A stretch of DNA of 64,000 bases from Microbacterium sp. CH12i (GTDB lineage Bacteria > Actinomycetota > Actinomycetes > Actinomycetales > Microbacteriaceae): positions 62,001-126,000 of the forward strand of contig NZ_JHET01000001.1 in the NCBI RefSeq assembly GCF_000685355.1, read 5' to 3'. The notes under the pieces were generated by a model, which was not told the origin of the DNA, searched no databases, and saw only the letters and a program-made list of their open reading frames with translations. The position numbers were made by a program, and so were the translations under genes. Each line of letters starts with the position of its first letter. The first letter of the stretch is position 1. Shown piece after piece: positions 41,660-52,323 of the stretch.

Positions 41660-42706
41660 ATGAGTGATCTGCGTGAACTCCTGGGCATCCGGCATCCGAT
41701 CTTCCTCGGCGCCTTCGGTGGATTGTCATCGACGGCGCTTACTGCCGCAGTGAGCGCCGCGGGTGGTCTCGGCGCCTACGGACTCTACGGATACGACGGC
41801 GAGCGAATCCGGTCGACCGCGGCGGCACTACGTGAAGTCACGGACCGGCCATTCGCGTTGAACATCTGGCTGCCCACCGGCGACGAGGTCGAGCCGGGTC
41901 CGCAATACAGCGTGTTCGCGCAGGCGCTCGAGCCGTTCTACGCCGTGGTCGGGGTCGAGATTCCTGCACGGCCCGATCGCTATCTGCCGACACTGGATGA
42001 GCAGCTCGAGGCGATCTGGGATGCTGCGCCCGCGGTGCTCAGCGTTGTCTACGGGGTTCCTTCGCCTGAGGTGATCGACGAGGCGCATCGCCGTGACATC
42101 CGGGTGATCGGCACCGCGACGACGGTAGCCGAAGCTATCGCGCTGGAGGCGGGGGGAGTGGATGCCATTATCGCCAGCGGCGCTGAGGCGGCCGGTCATC
42201 GAGTGTCGTTCCTGCGCCCCGCAGAGGATTCGCTGGTCGGCACGTTCGCGCTCGTGCCACAGGTAGCGGATGCCGTATCGGTCCCAGTAATCGCGGCCGG
42301 AGGCATCGCCGACCGACGCGGGGTGGCGGCAGCGTTCGCGCTCGGAGCATCCGGCGTTCAAGTGGGAACGGCGTTTCTCGCGACACAGGAGTCAGCAGCG
42401 AACGACGCGCACCGACGCGCCATCCGCTCGACTGCCGCCGATGAGAGCGTGCTGACGAAGGCGATGAGCGGGCGCCTTGCCCGTGGTGTGCGCAACCGGA
42501 CGGTCCGCGCGATCGAGGCGGGCGGCATGATCGGGCCGTTCCCCGCGCAGAACTGGCTCACCGGGAAGTTCCGGGCAGCAGCAGGAGAGCAGAACCTGGG
42601 TGAACTTCAGTCGCTCTGGCTGGGCCAGGCCGCACCGCTTGCGCGACTGGACAACGCGATCGAGGTGTTTCAGGAACTGGTAGCTGGGCTGCCTGCCCGC
42701 GCTTAA
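41660..42706 (+). CDS. Nitronate monooxygenase family protein
   Basis: A 348-residue FMN TIM barrel. IFLGAFGGLSSTALTAAVSAAGGLG is typical of the N-terminus, and ASGAEAAGHRVS (H for catalysis) and VIAAGGIADRRGVAAA bind FMN phosphate. These enzymes oxidise alkyl nitronates such as propionate 3-nitronate, or act as enoyl-ACP-reductase-like proteins. ATG at 41660 is the chosen start, 14 codons into the longer frame. It ends 6 bases from the convergent purU stop. Confidence 0.85.
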   Translation: MSDLRELLGIRHPIFLGAFGGLSSTALTAAVSAAGGLGAYGLYGYDGERIRSTAAALREVTDRPFALNIWLPTGDEVEPGPQYSVFAQALEPFYAVVGVEIPARPDRYLPTLDEQLEAIWDAAPAVLSVVYGVPSPEVIDEAHRRDIRVIGTATTVAEAIALEAGGVDAIIASGAEAAGHRVSFLRPAEDSLVGTFALVPQVADAVSVPVIAAGGIADRRGVAAAFALGASGVQVGTAFLATQESAANDAHRRAIRSTAADESVLTKAMSGRLARGVRNRTVRAIEAGGMIGPFPAQNWLTGKFRAAAGEQNLGELQSLWLGQAAPLARLDNAIEVFQELVAGLPARA

Positions 42707-42712
42707 GTCCGG

Positions 42713-43564
42713 CTACAGGATGACGGTCGACTTGCCGTGCACGATCACGCGATCCTCCGTGTGCCACTGCACGGCGCGGGCGAGCACCTGACGCTCAACA
42801 TCGGCGCCACGGCTCTGCAGGTCAGCGGCCGAGTCAGCGTGTGAGGCGCGTGTGACGTCCTGCTCGATGATTGGACCCTCATCGAGGTCGGCGGTCGCGT
42901 AGTGCGCGGTTGCGCCGATCAGCTTCACACCGCGCTCCTTGGCCCGCGCATAAGGGTTGGCGCCAATAAACGCAGGTAGGAACGAGTGGTGGATGTTGAT
43001 GATCGGTGCGCCGACGCGCTCGATGAAATCGTCGGTGAGGATCTGCATGTAGCGTGCGAGCACCACGAGATCGACGTTGCCCTGCAACAGCTCGAGCTGG
43101 CGTTGCTCCATCGCGACCTTGTCGCCAGACGGAATGTGCACGAACGGCACCCCGAACGTGCGCACCGACTCAGCGAGATCCGCGTGGTTGGAGATAACCA
43201 TCGAGATGTCGATGTCGAGCTGACCGCGCTGGGTGCGCCACAGCAACTCCATCAGGCAATGGTCGTACTTCGACACGAAGATCGCCACGCGTTTGCGGCG
43301 CGCGGTGTCGTGCAGCGACCACTCCATGCCGAAGCGGTCAGCCACCTCCGCGATGGATGCCTCCAACGCGGGGCGTGCGGCGGCTAGCCCGTCCAGGTGG
43401 ATCACCGTGCGCTGGAAGAAACGTCCGCCCGCGGCATCCGTCGAGTGCTGGTCGAGCGAGATGATGTTCGCGCCGTGCGCGGCGAGTGCGCCCGCGACGG
43501 CCGCGACGATGCCGGGCTGGTCATCGCAGGCGATGAGCAGGCGTGCGGTATCGGTCTGAGACAT
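42713..43564 (-). CDS. purU: Formyltetrahydrofolate deformylase
   Basis: A 283-residue enzyme that hydrolyses 10-formyl-THF to formate and THF and balances one-carbon pools. The N-terminal ACT domain is LLIACDDQPGIVAAVAGALA; the formyltransferase domain has INIHHSFLPAFIGANPY with the catalytic His and a late ATAHYATADLDEGPII loop with Asp. ATG at 43564 follows AAGGAGCCCCC. Confidence 0.9.
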   Translation of the reverse strand: MSQTDTARLLIACDDQPGIVAAVAGALAAHGANIISLDQHSTDAAGGRFFQRTVIHLDGLAAARPALEASIAEVADRFGMEWSLHDTARRKRVAIFVSKYDHCLMELLWRTQRGQLDIDISMVISNHADLAESVRTFGVPFVHIPSGDKVAMEQRQLELLQGNVDLVVLARYMQILTDDFIERVGAPIINIHHSFLPAFIGANPYARAKERGVKLIGATAHYATADLDEGPIIEQDVTRASHADSAADLQSRGADVERQVLARAVQWHTEDRVIVHGKSTVIL

Positions 43565-43661
43565 GGGGGCTCCTTGCAAAAAGATCTGTGTCGATTCTGC
43601 CCCGTTCGTGAGACGCTGACGAATCGAGCACACCAGGCTGCCTTGTCGATACCCTGAGCAC

Positions 43662-44870
43662 GTGGATGCGATCGACGCGGGGCTGGTGCTAATCCCGCTG
43701 CTCGCGGTCGCTGCTCCTCTGCTTGCGCGTGGTATTCGCCCGGTGCTGCGGGTACCGATCATCGTCTTCGAGCTCGTACTCGGCATCCTGGTCGGTCCGG
43801 CGATGCTCGGCTGGGTGCAAGAGAGCGTCGTTTTAGAGAAGCTCAGCGACTTCGGACTCGCGATGCTGTTCTTCATGGCCGGCACAGAGATCAACTTCCG
43901 CGCCATCACCGGTAAGCCCCTCGTGCGTGCCTCACTCGGATGGGTTCTCGGTCTGGCACTGGGCATCGGCGTCGGTTTCCTACTCGCACCCGATGAGGGC
44001 ATGGTGGTGATCGGTATCGCGCTGAGCTCGACGGCACTGGGCACGCTGATGCCGATTCTCCGCGACGCACGCGAACTCGATACGCCATTCGGTCGGACTG
44101 TCACCGCGATCGGTGCCATCGGAGAGTTTCTGCCTCTGATCGCGATCTCGATCTTCCTCAGTACCCGCAAGGCGCCGCTGGCCGCAGTGATCCTGCTGGC
44201 ATTTGTCGTAGTAGCCGTCATCGTAATTGTCGTGGCGCAACGCACACCCTACGGGCGACTGCACGCATTCGTAAGGGCGACGCAACACACTTCAGCCCAG
44301 TTCGGCGTGCGGTTTGTCCTGATGCTGATTGCCGCGCTGGTCGGGCTCAGCGTCATTTTGGATCTGGACATGCTGCTCGGTGCATTCGTCGCCGGCGGCG
44401 TCTGGCGCATCGTCATGGCGGGGGCGCCCGCGCCCGACGCGGCAGCAATTGAGAGCAAGATCGAGGCAATCGCGTTCGGCTTCCTGATACCGATCTTCTT
44501 CCTCTACACCGGCGTCACATTCGATCTAGAGTCCCTCACCGCAGAACCCTCAACGATCGCGCTCGTGCCGCTCTTCCTGGTCGCGTTGCTGGTGATCCGT
44601 GGAATGGCAGCCCAACTGTCGGTAGTGAAGGGTGCGGGCATGCGGGAGCGGACCACGGTGGGGCTGATGGCCGCAACGGGCCTTCCGATCATCGTGGCCG
44701 TCACCGCGATCGGTGTGGATGAGAAAATACTGGCTCCCGCGATCGCATCCGCATTGGTCGGTGCCGGGATGCTGTCAGTGCTGATCTACCCGCTCATCGC
44801 GATGACGTTGCGCGGCGAGCGCGAGCGACTGGATGCCGTCGAGCGAGACGTGCCGCAGGGAGAGCTATGA
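43662..44870 (+). CDS. CPA2 family cation:proton antiporter
   Basis: A 402-residue integral protein with about 12 helices and no TrkA-N or other cytoplasmic domain. ELVLGILVGPAMLGW and GLAMLFFMAGTEINF mark the family. ALVGLSVILDLDMLLGAFVAG near residue 235 holds the transport acids. It exchanges Na+ or K+ for H+. GTG at 43662. The downstream gene starts inside its last codons by ATGA overlap. Confidence 0.85.
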   Translation: MDAIDAGLVLIPLLAVAAPLLARGIRPVLRVPIIVFELVLGILVGPAMLGWVQESVVLEKLSDFGLAMLFFMAGTEINFRAITGKPLVRASLGWVLGLALGIGVGFLLAPDEGMVVIGIALSSTALGTLMPILRDARELDTPFGRTVTAIGAIGEFLPLIAISIFLSTRKAPLAAVILLAFVVVAVIVIVVAQRTPYGRLHAFVRATQHTSAQFGVRFVLMLIAALVGLSVILDLDMLLGAFVAGGVWRIVMAGAPAPDAAAIESKIEAIAFGFLIPIFFLYTGVTFDLESLTAEPSTIALVPLFLVALLVIRGMAAQLSVVKGAGMRERTTVGLMAATGLPIIVAVTAIGVDEKILAPAIASALVGAGMLSVLIYPLIAMTLRGERERLDAVERDVPQGEL

Positions 44871-45337
44871 CCACAACATCCGAACTGCTGGTCGCGGCGA
44901 GAACTGCGCTGGTGGGTGTGCCGCAGGAAGGCCTCGGCGAGGAGCGTTCCTCACGCTGGCGCGGCGAGCGGATTGTGCAGGTGGGGGAGGCGTGGCATGT
45001 CGGAGTGTTGTTGCTCAGCGAAGACCGCGTGCTCGCCACGGGCGAGATACTGCGGGCCGCAGACCCCGGTCGCCGTGGGTACACAGCGGAGTCAGCGCGG
45101 GCGCGAGCTGCGCGTCGCCAGATGGCGTTGCGCGGCGGCTTCGGCGAAGGAGAAGTCGCACACGTCGGCTGGTCGGTCATTGACGTCGAGACAGTGGATG
45201 CCGGTGGCTCCTCGGGTCCGCTAGCGATGATCGACGCCGTACCCTCGGTGCGATGGTCGAGCGCCGGTGCGTACATGCCGCTGGCCGCATATCTGGATGA
45301 GCGCATCCCGCTGATGCGCGAGAGCGCCGGTTTCTAA
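44867..45337 (+). CDS. Hypothetical protein (156 aa) coupled to the antiporter
   Basis: A 156-residue soluble protein with GEERSSRWRGERIVQVGEAW, GVLLLSEDRVLATGEIL and ESARARAARRQMALRGGF. Homologs occur in Microbacterium with no assigned role. It is translationally coupled to the antiporter and could regulate it. Ends 6 bases before the convergent amidotransferase gene. Confidence 0.6.
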   Translation: MTTTSELLVAARTALVGVPQEGLGEERSSRWRGERIVQVGEAWHVGVLLLSEDRVLATGEILRAADPGRRGYTAESARARAARRQMALRGGFGEGEVAHVGWSVIDVETVDAGGSSGPLAMIDAVPSVRWSSAGAYMPLAAYLDERIPLMRESAGF

Positions 45338-45343
45338 GCGCCT

Positions 45344-46060
45344 TCAGGCGAAGTGTGCGGCGAACCGGCGCAAGAGATTTGCGCCGTTGACGCTGTCGGC
45401 AGCGAGCACCTCGGCTTCGACACGTTCGAAGGCTTCCGCATCGAAGTAGCCGTTGTTCCGGTAGAACGTCATGCGGTCGGCGAAGTCACGCGGACTCGGC
45501 TCGGGGTGAAACTGCGTCGCGTACAGGTGCGTGCCCACGCGGTATGCCTGCACAGGGCACGCGTCATTGGTCGCCAGGAGTGTTGCGTCCGCGGGCGCAG
45601 CCGATGCACTCTCTTTGTGCGCCGTGAACACCTTCAGCGCCGGCGCGCTCGGTCCGAAGATCGGGTCGGATGCCGCGGCATCCGTCGTCCTGATCTCAGT
45701 TGCACTCGTCGACTCCGGATGCTCAAGAGTGAGCGTGCCGCCCAGCATCCGCGTCACGACTCCGATACCGAAACAGGTGAAGAACGCGGCCGTCTCATCC
45801 TCGAGTGCGCGCGCCGCGATGCGCTCGAGGTCTGCCTCAACCCGCAGTTGCAGCGGTGTCTTTTCGGCATCCGTCACGTTGAACGGCGAACCGCCGATGA
45901 CGAAGCCACGGTGACGCGCAAGCACGTCGTCGGTGAGGGGAGTCGCGACGAGGTCGAGCTGATCCAGCTCGTCTACCCCGAGCCCGCGCAGGAAAGACAC
46001 ATGCTCGGCCTCCGCCGCGCCCTTCTCCGGCCGCACGCAGACGTACAGAAGTGACGCCAT
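45344..46060 (-). CDS. Glutamine amidotransferase class I-like protein
   Basis: A 238-residue protein of the class I glutamine amidotransferase group (GMP synthase-like, standalone). GFVIGGSPFNVTDAEKTPL, FFTCFGIGVVTRMLGG (nucleophile Cys) and YATQFHPEPSPRD (triad His and Glu) are visible. Such proteins release ammonia from glutamine or hydrolyse gamma-glutamyl bonds. ATG at 46060 shares a base with the stop of the upstream phosphoesterase gene (TGATG). Confidence 0.75.
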   Translation of the reverse strand: MASLLYVCVRPEKGAAEAEHVSFLRGLGVDELDQLDLVATPLTDDVLARHRGFVIGGSPFNVTDAEKTPLQLRVEADLERIAARALEDETAAFFTCFGIGVVTRMLGGTLTLEHPESTSATEIRTTDAAASDPIFGPSAPALKVFTAHKESASAAPADATLLATNDACPVQAYRVGTHLYATQFHPEPSPRDFADRMTFYRNNGYFDAEAFERVEAEVLAADSVNGANLLRRFAAHFA

Positions 46061-47794
46061 CAGTCTGTTCCCATCACGCCGACGCCGTACTTGTGCAGCT
46101 GCTCGTATGCCTCGGCGAAGGTCTCGGGAACCGGTGCGTCTGGATTGCCGAATCGCGCCTGAAGCAGGCCCATGAGACCGCGGGCTGGCGGGCTGAGCGG
46201 CTTGTTCTGATGTGTGTGCGCGGGGTGCGGTGGGTTCTCTTGCGGGTTTTGGGCACCCACTGCGGCGTAATCTCCGGCCAGTCATCAGGGTGCCGAGGCT
46301 GCTCGAGGTTCACGATGGAAGACAAGTCGTTCGCGCCGGCATCGCGGTGGGTGAGCGGCTTGAGCCCGTGCAGTTCGCACAGCGTCTTGATGACCGAGCC
46401 GTGGTGCATTTCGTCATTGATGACGGTGCCGCGACGCGTGTACGCAGAAACAGCGATGGCCGGGACGCGGCATCCCAGGCGATCAAAGGCGAATCCCATT
46501 TCGCCCTTCTCGCCTTTATGGGGAGGGACAGCAGCGGGTGGGGCTGAGTGATCATACGTGCCCCCGTGCTCGTCGAAGGTGATCAGCAGCATCGTGTTGA
46601 TGGCGTTCGAACCCTCGGAAGAATGAGAGTCCTTGATCGCCGAATAGATGCTGTGAATCAGTGCCTCACCCGCGCGCACATCGCTGAGGGCGCTGTCGAT
46701 GACGTCGACGCCGTCGACAGCATCCTCACGCAGCACGCCGAACGGTGGGTGGAAGTCATTGTGGTTGAACGTCATGCGCGGCTCGATGAACGCGTAGGCG
46801 GGCAGGTCCCCATTCTTCACATCCTTGAAGAACTGATCCATCGTGGCGAAGTGGTCGGTCTTCCAGTACTTCTCCAGAACCGGAGCGTGCAGGAATCCGG
46901 TGTACGAGACCAGCTGGATCTCGTCGTAGTAGACCTTCCAGCTGAGACCTGCCTCTTCGAGACGATTGAAAATCGTCGGGGCCTCTGGTGCGTCAATCCA
47001 CTTCTCATATCCGCCGTCGTGCTTGTTCGTGACGAACCCATGCGACGTCGAGGCGTGGAAGAACGATCGGTTGCAAAACGTTTGCGAGGGGACAGCGCTG
47101 AACCAGTGGTCGAAAACAGCGAACTCCTGCGCCAGGGTCGATAACACCGGCAGCATCTGAGGCGAGAAGCCACCCATGATGTGCTCAAGTTGATCGGTGG
47201 CCGGCGCCTCACCCTTTTTCAACCGCCGGTAGTTGATGAAGTAGTCCTGAACGAACCCGCCATTGGTAGGCGTCACGCCGGGTGCCGGAGCGTTGTACGG
47301 CGCTGTCATATGCTCGACCCAGAGATGTTCGTTTCCGGCAGGGGAGACGGCTTCGAACAGCTGAGTGTTGACGTGCGGGAACTCCTCACCGGGATCGGGA
47401 TTCGGTAAGCCCATCACATGATCGGTGGGTCCGTCATAGACGTGCGCGGGGATAACCGTGCCGTCCGGTGCGACGTTCGAGTAGTCGCCGAACGCGATCC
47501 CGTCAAAGGTCTGACCTTCCGGAAGCGTGTCCGGCGTGTAGAGGTGGCCGAGAAGGTTGTCGAAGGAGCGGTTCTCGCCCATGACCACGACGATGTGATC
47601 GAAGCCGGGCTTCGAACGGGGTTGGAGCGTGTCGAATTCGTCGTCGCCTGCAGCGAACCCCGACCGGTATCCCGCCGTGGCGCCGATTGCTGCGCCCGCG
47701 GCTCCGCCAGCTGCCGCGCCCACAACAGCTGCTCCGCCGAGCTTGAAGAACTGCGACGTGAGGCGTTCTTGGGGGCGTCGGGTTCAGTGGTCAT
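46060..47794 (-). CDS. Tat-exported alkaline phosphatase/phospholipase C family protein (two one-base frame breaks)
   Basis: A 578-residue phosphoesterase when two breaks are cured. The first, about 47753, restores SRRQFFKLGGAAVVGAAAGG, a twin-arginine signal. The second, about 46257 (a G run), restores TPQWGAQNPQENPP and FAEAYEQLHKYGVGVMGTD at the C-terminus. Core motifs are HIVVVMGENRSFDNLLGHL and ITFDEHGGTYDH. The family cleaves phospholipids or phosphomonoesters outside the cell. Without repair the signal and C-terminus would be lost. Confidence 0.75.
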
Positions 47795-47857
47795 GCCGTT
47801 AATCTATCGTCGCTTGACGCGGTGGGTCGGGAATAGCATCTGGCGCTGTGCGTTGAA

Positions 47858-47878
47858 CTTGAGCGAAGTGCACTCAAC
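47858..47878. promoter_or_regulatory. HAIR operator (HspR site) upstream of the Clp ATPase
   Basis: CTTGAGC-N7-ACTCAAC. The HspR-associated inverted repeat consensus is CTTGAGT-N7-ACTCAAG; 12 of 14 arm bases match. It lies 17 bases before the GTG, so repressor binding should block transcription. Confidence 0.7.
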
Positions 47879-47895
47879 TTTCCCAGGAGGATTTA

Positions 47896-50430
47896 GTGGC
47901 TAACGATTTTAACGACACCGGCGCAGGCTCGTTCGACGATTTCCTCGCGCGGTATCTCGCAGGTGAGCAGGCCAGGCAGACCCGATCGATTGACCTCAGT
48001 CGGTTCCTCACGGCGCGCACCCAGAGGATTCTGCAACGTTCTGGACGCTTTGCGCTCGAACGTGGCCAGACCGAACTGGATGCCTTGCACGTACTGCGCG
48101 TAATCGTTGAGGATGACGCAGTCGTGCAGGCTATCGAGCGCATCGGCGTAAACCCAAAACAGATCATTGACGCCGTGGAAGCCCGATTGCCACTGCCAGG
48201 AGACGCGGCAGAGACGGGTGCCGCTACGATCACGCCAAGCGCGAGCCGTGCGCTCTTCCATGCGTATCAAGTCGCCCGTTCCGCCGGTGGCACGTACATC
48301 GAACCTGAACACCTCTTCTTCGCTCTCGTTCTCGGTCAGGACGTGCCAGCAGGTCAAGTCCTCGCCCGCGCTGGAGTGACCGCTGAGGCGCTCACTCAGG
48401 GCGCTCGCGAGCAGGTCGCTGCTCCCGTCGGCGGCGAAGGCGCAGAGCCGTCGGCCACGGCATCCGATTCGATGCTCAACAAATACGGCATTGACCTGAC
48501 GGCCCGCGCCCGCGCTGGCGAACTGGACCCGGTGATCGGCCGCAGCGACGAGATTGAGCAGACCATCGAGATCCTCAGCCGCCGCACGAAGAACAACCCC
48601 GTGCTGATCGGCGAAGCAGGCGTCGGCAAGACCGCGATCGTCGACGGAATCGCCCAGGCGATCGTCAACGGCACTGTCCCGGCTCAGCTGAAAGGCCGCC
48701 GCATCATCTCGCTAGACCTGCCAGGCATGCTCGCTGGCACCCGCTACCGGGGTGACTTCGAAGAGCGACTCACCAAGACCATGGATGAGATCGCCGCGCA
48801 CAAGGACGAGGTGATCGTCTTCATCGACGAGGTGCACACGGTCGTGGGCGCAGGTGGCGCTGGTGACGGCGGCATGGACGCAGGAAATATTTTGAAGCCC
48901 CGCCTCGCGCGCGGCGACCTGCACATGGTGGGTGCGACGACGTTGAAGGAGTATCGCAAGATCGAAAAGGATCCCGCTCTGGAGCGCCGCTTCCAGCCGG
49001 TGAAGATCGACGAGCCTTCGATCGAGGATGCCGTCCGCATTCTTGAGGGGCTGAAAGGCGCGTACGAGCAGCACCACGCTGTGACTTATACGGATGCCGC
49101 GCTGCGGGCGGCCGTCACGATGAGCGCCCGCTACCTGCCCGATCGCGTGCTGCCAGATAAGGCGATCGACCTGATCGATCAGGCCGGTGCCCGCCTGCGG
49201 CTGAAGCTCGGTCGTCCTGCGGACGCGTCCGACCTGATGGCTGAGCTGGCCGGTCTTGAGGCGCAGAAGAACGCGGCCGTCTCCGCGGAGAAGTACGAAG
49301 AAGCATCACGATTGCGCGACCAGATCGTCAAGACGCAGTCGCGGATCGACGACGTGACGGCCGGGCGCACCGAGAGCGCAGACACCGTTGTGGATGAACG
49401 CGAGATCGCCGCGGTGATCGCGCGGGCTACCGGCATCCCGGCCAGTCGGCTCACCGAGGGCGAGCGCGAGCGCCTCGCAGACCTCGAGAGCGACCTGCAC
49501 GCGCGCGTGATCGGACAGAATGACGCCGTGACCGCTGTCGCACGCGCCGTACGACGCAGCCGTACCGGCATGGGCGACGCACGTCGACCTGTCGGATCGT
49601 TCCTCTTTCTCGGCCCCACCGGAGTCGGAAAGACCGAATTGGCGAAGGCCCTGGCCGACCGCCTCTTCGACGACGAGAACGCCGTGATCCGCTTCGACAT
49701 GAGCGAGTTCGGCGAACGGCACACGGTATCGCGTCTCGTCGGAGCCCCTCCCGGATACGTCGGATACGACGAAGCCGGGCAGCTCACCGAGCGAGTGCGC
49801 CGCAATCCGTACTCAATCGTGCTGTTCGACGAGATCGAGAAGGCACACCCCGACGTGTTCAACCTGCTGCTGCAGGTGCTCGATGATGGGCGCCTCACAG
49901 ATGGTCAGGGGCGGACGGTCGACTTCCGCAACACGGTGATCGTGATGACCTCAAACATCGGGTCCGAGTTCCTCGCTTCGCGCTCCGGAGCGCTCGGCTT
50001 CGTCTCCTCGCAGGATGCCTCAGCAAACGGCTTCGCCTCGATGAAGGACCTCCGGGATCGGGTGATGGGGAAACTCCGTGAGGCCATGCGGCCGGAGTTC
50101 CTGAACCGCATCGATGAGATCGTGCTGTTCCAGAAGCTGAGCCGCGAGGAGATCGCTCGGATCGTGCGGTTGATGCTGGGGGCGACTTCAGCGCGACTCA
50201 CGGATCGCGATATTGCGCTCGACGTGACGGACGCTGCGGTGGCCTGGCTCGGCGAGCACGGCTACGAGCCGGAGTACGGGGCGCGGCCGTTGCGTCGGCT
50301 GATCCAGCGCGAGGTCGATGACCGCATCGCGGATCTGCTGGTCTCAGGGGCGCTCGCCGACGGCGGGACTGTTCGCTTGGATGCCGGGGACGACGGGCTC
50401 GTGGTTGAGGCTGCAGTGCTGGTTGCCTGA
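47896..50430 (+). CDS. ATP-dependent Clp/Hsp100 ATPase subunit (ClpC/ClpB-like)
   Basis: An 844-residue AAA+ chaperone with two ATPase rings. After an N domain come [15 protein letters not shown] (Walker A1), [12 protein letters not shown] (Walker B1), a short UVR-like coiled coil ([19 protein letters not shown]), then [19 protein letters not shown] (Walker A2) and [15 protein letters not shown]. The short middle domain fits ClpC more than the long ClpB coil. The HAIR site suggests heat-shock control through HspR. GTG at 47896 follows CCAGGAGGATTTA. Confidence 0.85.
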   Translation: MANDFNDTGAGSFDDFLARYLAGEQARQTRSIDLSRFLTARTQRILQRSGRFALERGQTELDALHVLRVIVEDDAVVQAIERIGVNPKQIIDAVEARLPLPGDAAETGAATITPSASRALFHAYQVARSAGGTYIEPEHLFFALVLGQDVPAGQVLARAGVTAEALTQGAREQVAAPVGGEGAEPSATASDSMLNKYGIDLTARARAGELDPVIGRSDEIEQTIEILSRRTKNNPVLIGEAGVGKTAIVDGIAQAIVNGTVPAQLKGRRIISLDLPGMLAGTRYRGDFEERLTKTMDEIAAHKDEVIVFIDEVHTVVGAGGAGDGGMDAGNILKPRLARGDLHMVGATTLKEYRKIEKDPALERRFQPVKIDEPSIEDAVRILEGLKGAYEQHHAVTYTDAALRAAVTMSARYLPDRVLPDKAIDLIDQAGARLRLKLGRPADASDLMAELAGLEAQKNAAVSAEKYEEASRLRDQIVKTQSRIDDVTAGRTESADTVVDEREIAAVIARATGIPASRLTEGERERLADLESDLHARVIGQNDAVTAVARAVRRSRTGMGDARRPVGSFLFLGPTGVGKTELAKALADRLFDDENAVIRFDMSEFGERHTVSRLVGAPPGYVGYDEAGQLTERVRRNPYSIVLFDEIEKAHPDVFNLLLQVLDDGRLTDGQGRTVDFRNTVIVMTSNIGSEFLASRSGALGFVSSQDASANGFASMKDLRDRVMGKLREAMRPEFLNRIDEIVLFQKLSREEIARIVRLMLGATSARLTDRDIALDVTDAAVAWLGEHGYEPEYGARPLRRLIQREVDDRIADLLVSGALADGGTVRLDAGDDGLVVEAAVLVA

Positions 50431-50442
50431 GGGGCGCGGGCG

Positions 50443-51171
50443 CTACCGCGAGGAGTTCGCGGTGCGCCCACGCACGATGCCCACGAAAGTGTCGATGTCT
50501 TCGTTCGTACGTTCGCGGGACCACGCGAGCGCGACGGTAGAGCTAGGACCTGCGAGCAGCGGGCGATAGTCGACGTCCTTGCGCTGGTGCAGCCGGGCGA
50601 GCGACATCGGCACTACGACGATTCCCACTCCCGTGGCAACTGTGGCGATAGCATCCGCCGTCGTGTCTATCGGGGGAAAGCTCGGGGTGACGGTCGGCAG
50701 ATCTAGGGGACCGAGCACATCGTCGAGTGGGGTGATCAGCACCTCGCCGACCAGATCATCTGCCGTCAGGCGATCGACGGACATTAAGTGCGACTCGGCG
50801 GATGCCACGACCACCGGTACTTCGTCGTAGAGCGGGATGAGATGCAGACTCTCATCGAGGAGGGGAAGTCGCACGAGTGCGGCGTCTAGGTCGTCGATGG
50901 CTGCTCGCTGTGTTGCCTTCTCAATCGGCACAAGCTCGAGCGTGACGTGCGGCATCCGCTGTTTCCACGTATCGATCCACTTGCCCGGAGTTGCTCCGGG
51001 AACCGCGCCGAGGCGGAACGCATGAGGTTCAGGTGCTGACTCCGGACGCTGCTGAGGAGTCTTCTCCGGCTTCTTCGCCGGTTGTTTCGTCGTCTTGACG
51101 CTCTGTCGCTTTGTCGAACGCGCAGGCCCGCCCAGCGCTGCGCGTTGTCGGGATCTGCCGGAGTGTGCCAT
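50443..51171 (-). CDS. LysR substrate-binding-domain protein without a DNA-binding domain
   Basis: A 242-residue protein. About 60 N-terminal residues are Lys/Pro/Gln-rich (KTTKQPAKKPEKTPQQRPES), then comes a LysR effector-binding domain (FRLGAVPGATPGKWIDTW..., VGIVVVPMSLARLHQRKDV). No helix-turn-helix is present. ATG at 51171 is preferred; longer starts give a low-complexity leader. It diverges from phnD and could sense a ligand without binding DNA or work with a partner. Confidence 0.65.
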   Translation of the reverse strand: MAHSGRSRQRAALGGPARSTKRQSVKTTKQPAKKPEKTPQQRPESAPEPHAFRLGAVPGATPGKWIDTWKQRMPHVTLELVPIEKATQRAAIDDLDAALVRLPLLDESLHLIPLYDEVPVVVASAESHLMSVDRLTADDLVGEVLITPLDDVLGPLDLPTVTPSFPPIDTTADAIATVATGVGIVVVPMSLARLHQRKDVDYRPLLAGPSSTVALAWSRERTNEDIDTFVGIVRGRTANSSR

Positions 51172-51345
51172 TGCTTCAGGGTACTCGTGTGGCGAGCTCC
51201 GCCACGCGAACTGGGAGTTCATCACCCATTCACGGTCTCGACACGCCTCGCTCCAATGCGGTCTTCCCGTCGCCGCTTGAATCCTCAACGTCGGCTGTCC
51301 CGCCGATCAATTCTCCCTGCACCCGTACCTTCGAAAGGTTTCCTC

Positions 51346-52284
51346 ATGCAGTCCACTGTGAAGCGCGGTCTCGCGATCGCCGCCGGTCTCACTCTCGCCT
51401 TCGGCCTCGCCGCCTGTGCGGCATCGCCCGCTGACTCCGCCACCGGCGGAGAGAACACAGACGGCACGTTCGCCTCCGGCAACTCCGACACGCTCGTTTT
51501 CGCCGTCCTCCCCGACCACGAGGGCGCCGACCAGGATGCCCAGCCCATCGCGGACTGGATCGCAGAGATCACCGGCAAGAAGGTCGAGCTCTTCCAGGCG
51601 ACCGACTACACCGCTGTTGTGCAGGGTCTTGCCGCGGACCAGATCGACATCGCTCAGATCTCGGCATTCACCTACTACCAGTCGCAAAATGCCGGCGCGG
51701 ACATCGTGCCGATCGGTGCGCAGATCACCAAGGAAGGTGCCGAGCCCGGCTACTTCTCGGTCGCAGTGAAGAACCCGGCAGCTACCGATGTGAAGTCGCT
51801 TGCCGACTTCGCTGACCAGCCGGTCTGCTTCGTCAACCCGACGTCGACCTCGGGCTTCGCGGTTCCGATGGGCGGTCTCTTGGAGGCCGGTGTCACCGTC
51901 GCCGCGGACAACCGCCTCTTCGGCGAGGAGCATGACCTCAACGCCAAGAAGGTCGCCGAGGGCACGGACTGCCAGGTGGGCTTCGCGCAGGACATCGACG
52001 CTGACCCGCTGATCGAGTCTGGCGAGCTCGTCGAGGTCACGCGTGTGCAGGTTCCGGCCGCTCCCATCGTGATGCAGGCCGGCCTGCCGCAGGATGTGCA
52101 GGACCAGCTGGTTGCCGCTCTCGCTGACAGCACGCAGTCCGACCTCACCGACGCTGGCGTTGAGCTCAACGAGTTCCTGACGGATGGCTGGTTCGGCTTC
52201 GGTGCCGTCGATGACAAGTACTACGACCTCATCCGCACCCTGTGCACCGAGATCGCCGACGAGGTCGAGGCCTGCCGGGCCTGA
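51346..52284 (+). CDS. phnD: Phosphonate/phosphite ABC transporter substrate-binding lipoprotein
   Basis: A 312-residue lipoprotein. The signal MQSTVKRGLAIAAGLTLAF ends in LAAC. The mature part has LVFAVLPDHEGADQ, ISAFTYYQSQ and CFVNPTSTSGFAVPMGG, the phosphonate-binding loop of PhnD-type proteins. It captures phosphonates or phosphite for PhnC/PhnE. ATG at 51346 follows GAAAGG. First gene of phnD-phnC-phnE; the 174-base divergent gap holds the promoter. Confidence 0.9.
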   Translation: MQSTVKRGLAIAAGLTLAFGLAACAASPADSATGGENTDGTFASGNSDTLVFAVLPDHEGADQDAQPIADWIAEITGKKVELFQATDYTAVVQGLAADQIDIAQISAFTYYQSQNAGADIVPIGAQITKEGAEPGYFSVAVKNPAATDVKSLADFADQPVCFVNPTSTSGFAVPMGGLLEAGVTVAADNRLFGEEHDLNAKKVAEGTDCQVGFAQDIDADPLIESGELVEVTRVQVPAAPIVMQAGLPQDVQDQLVAALADSTQSDLTDAGVELNEFLTDGWFGFGAVDDKYYDLIRTLCTEIADEVEACRA

Positions 52285-52323
52285 CCCCGCTCGCCGACGC
52301 ACACTCAACCCAGGAGAACTGGC

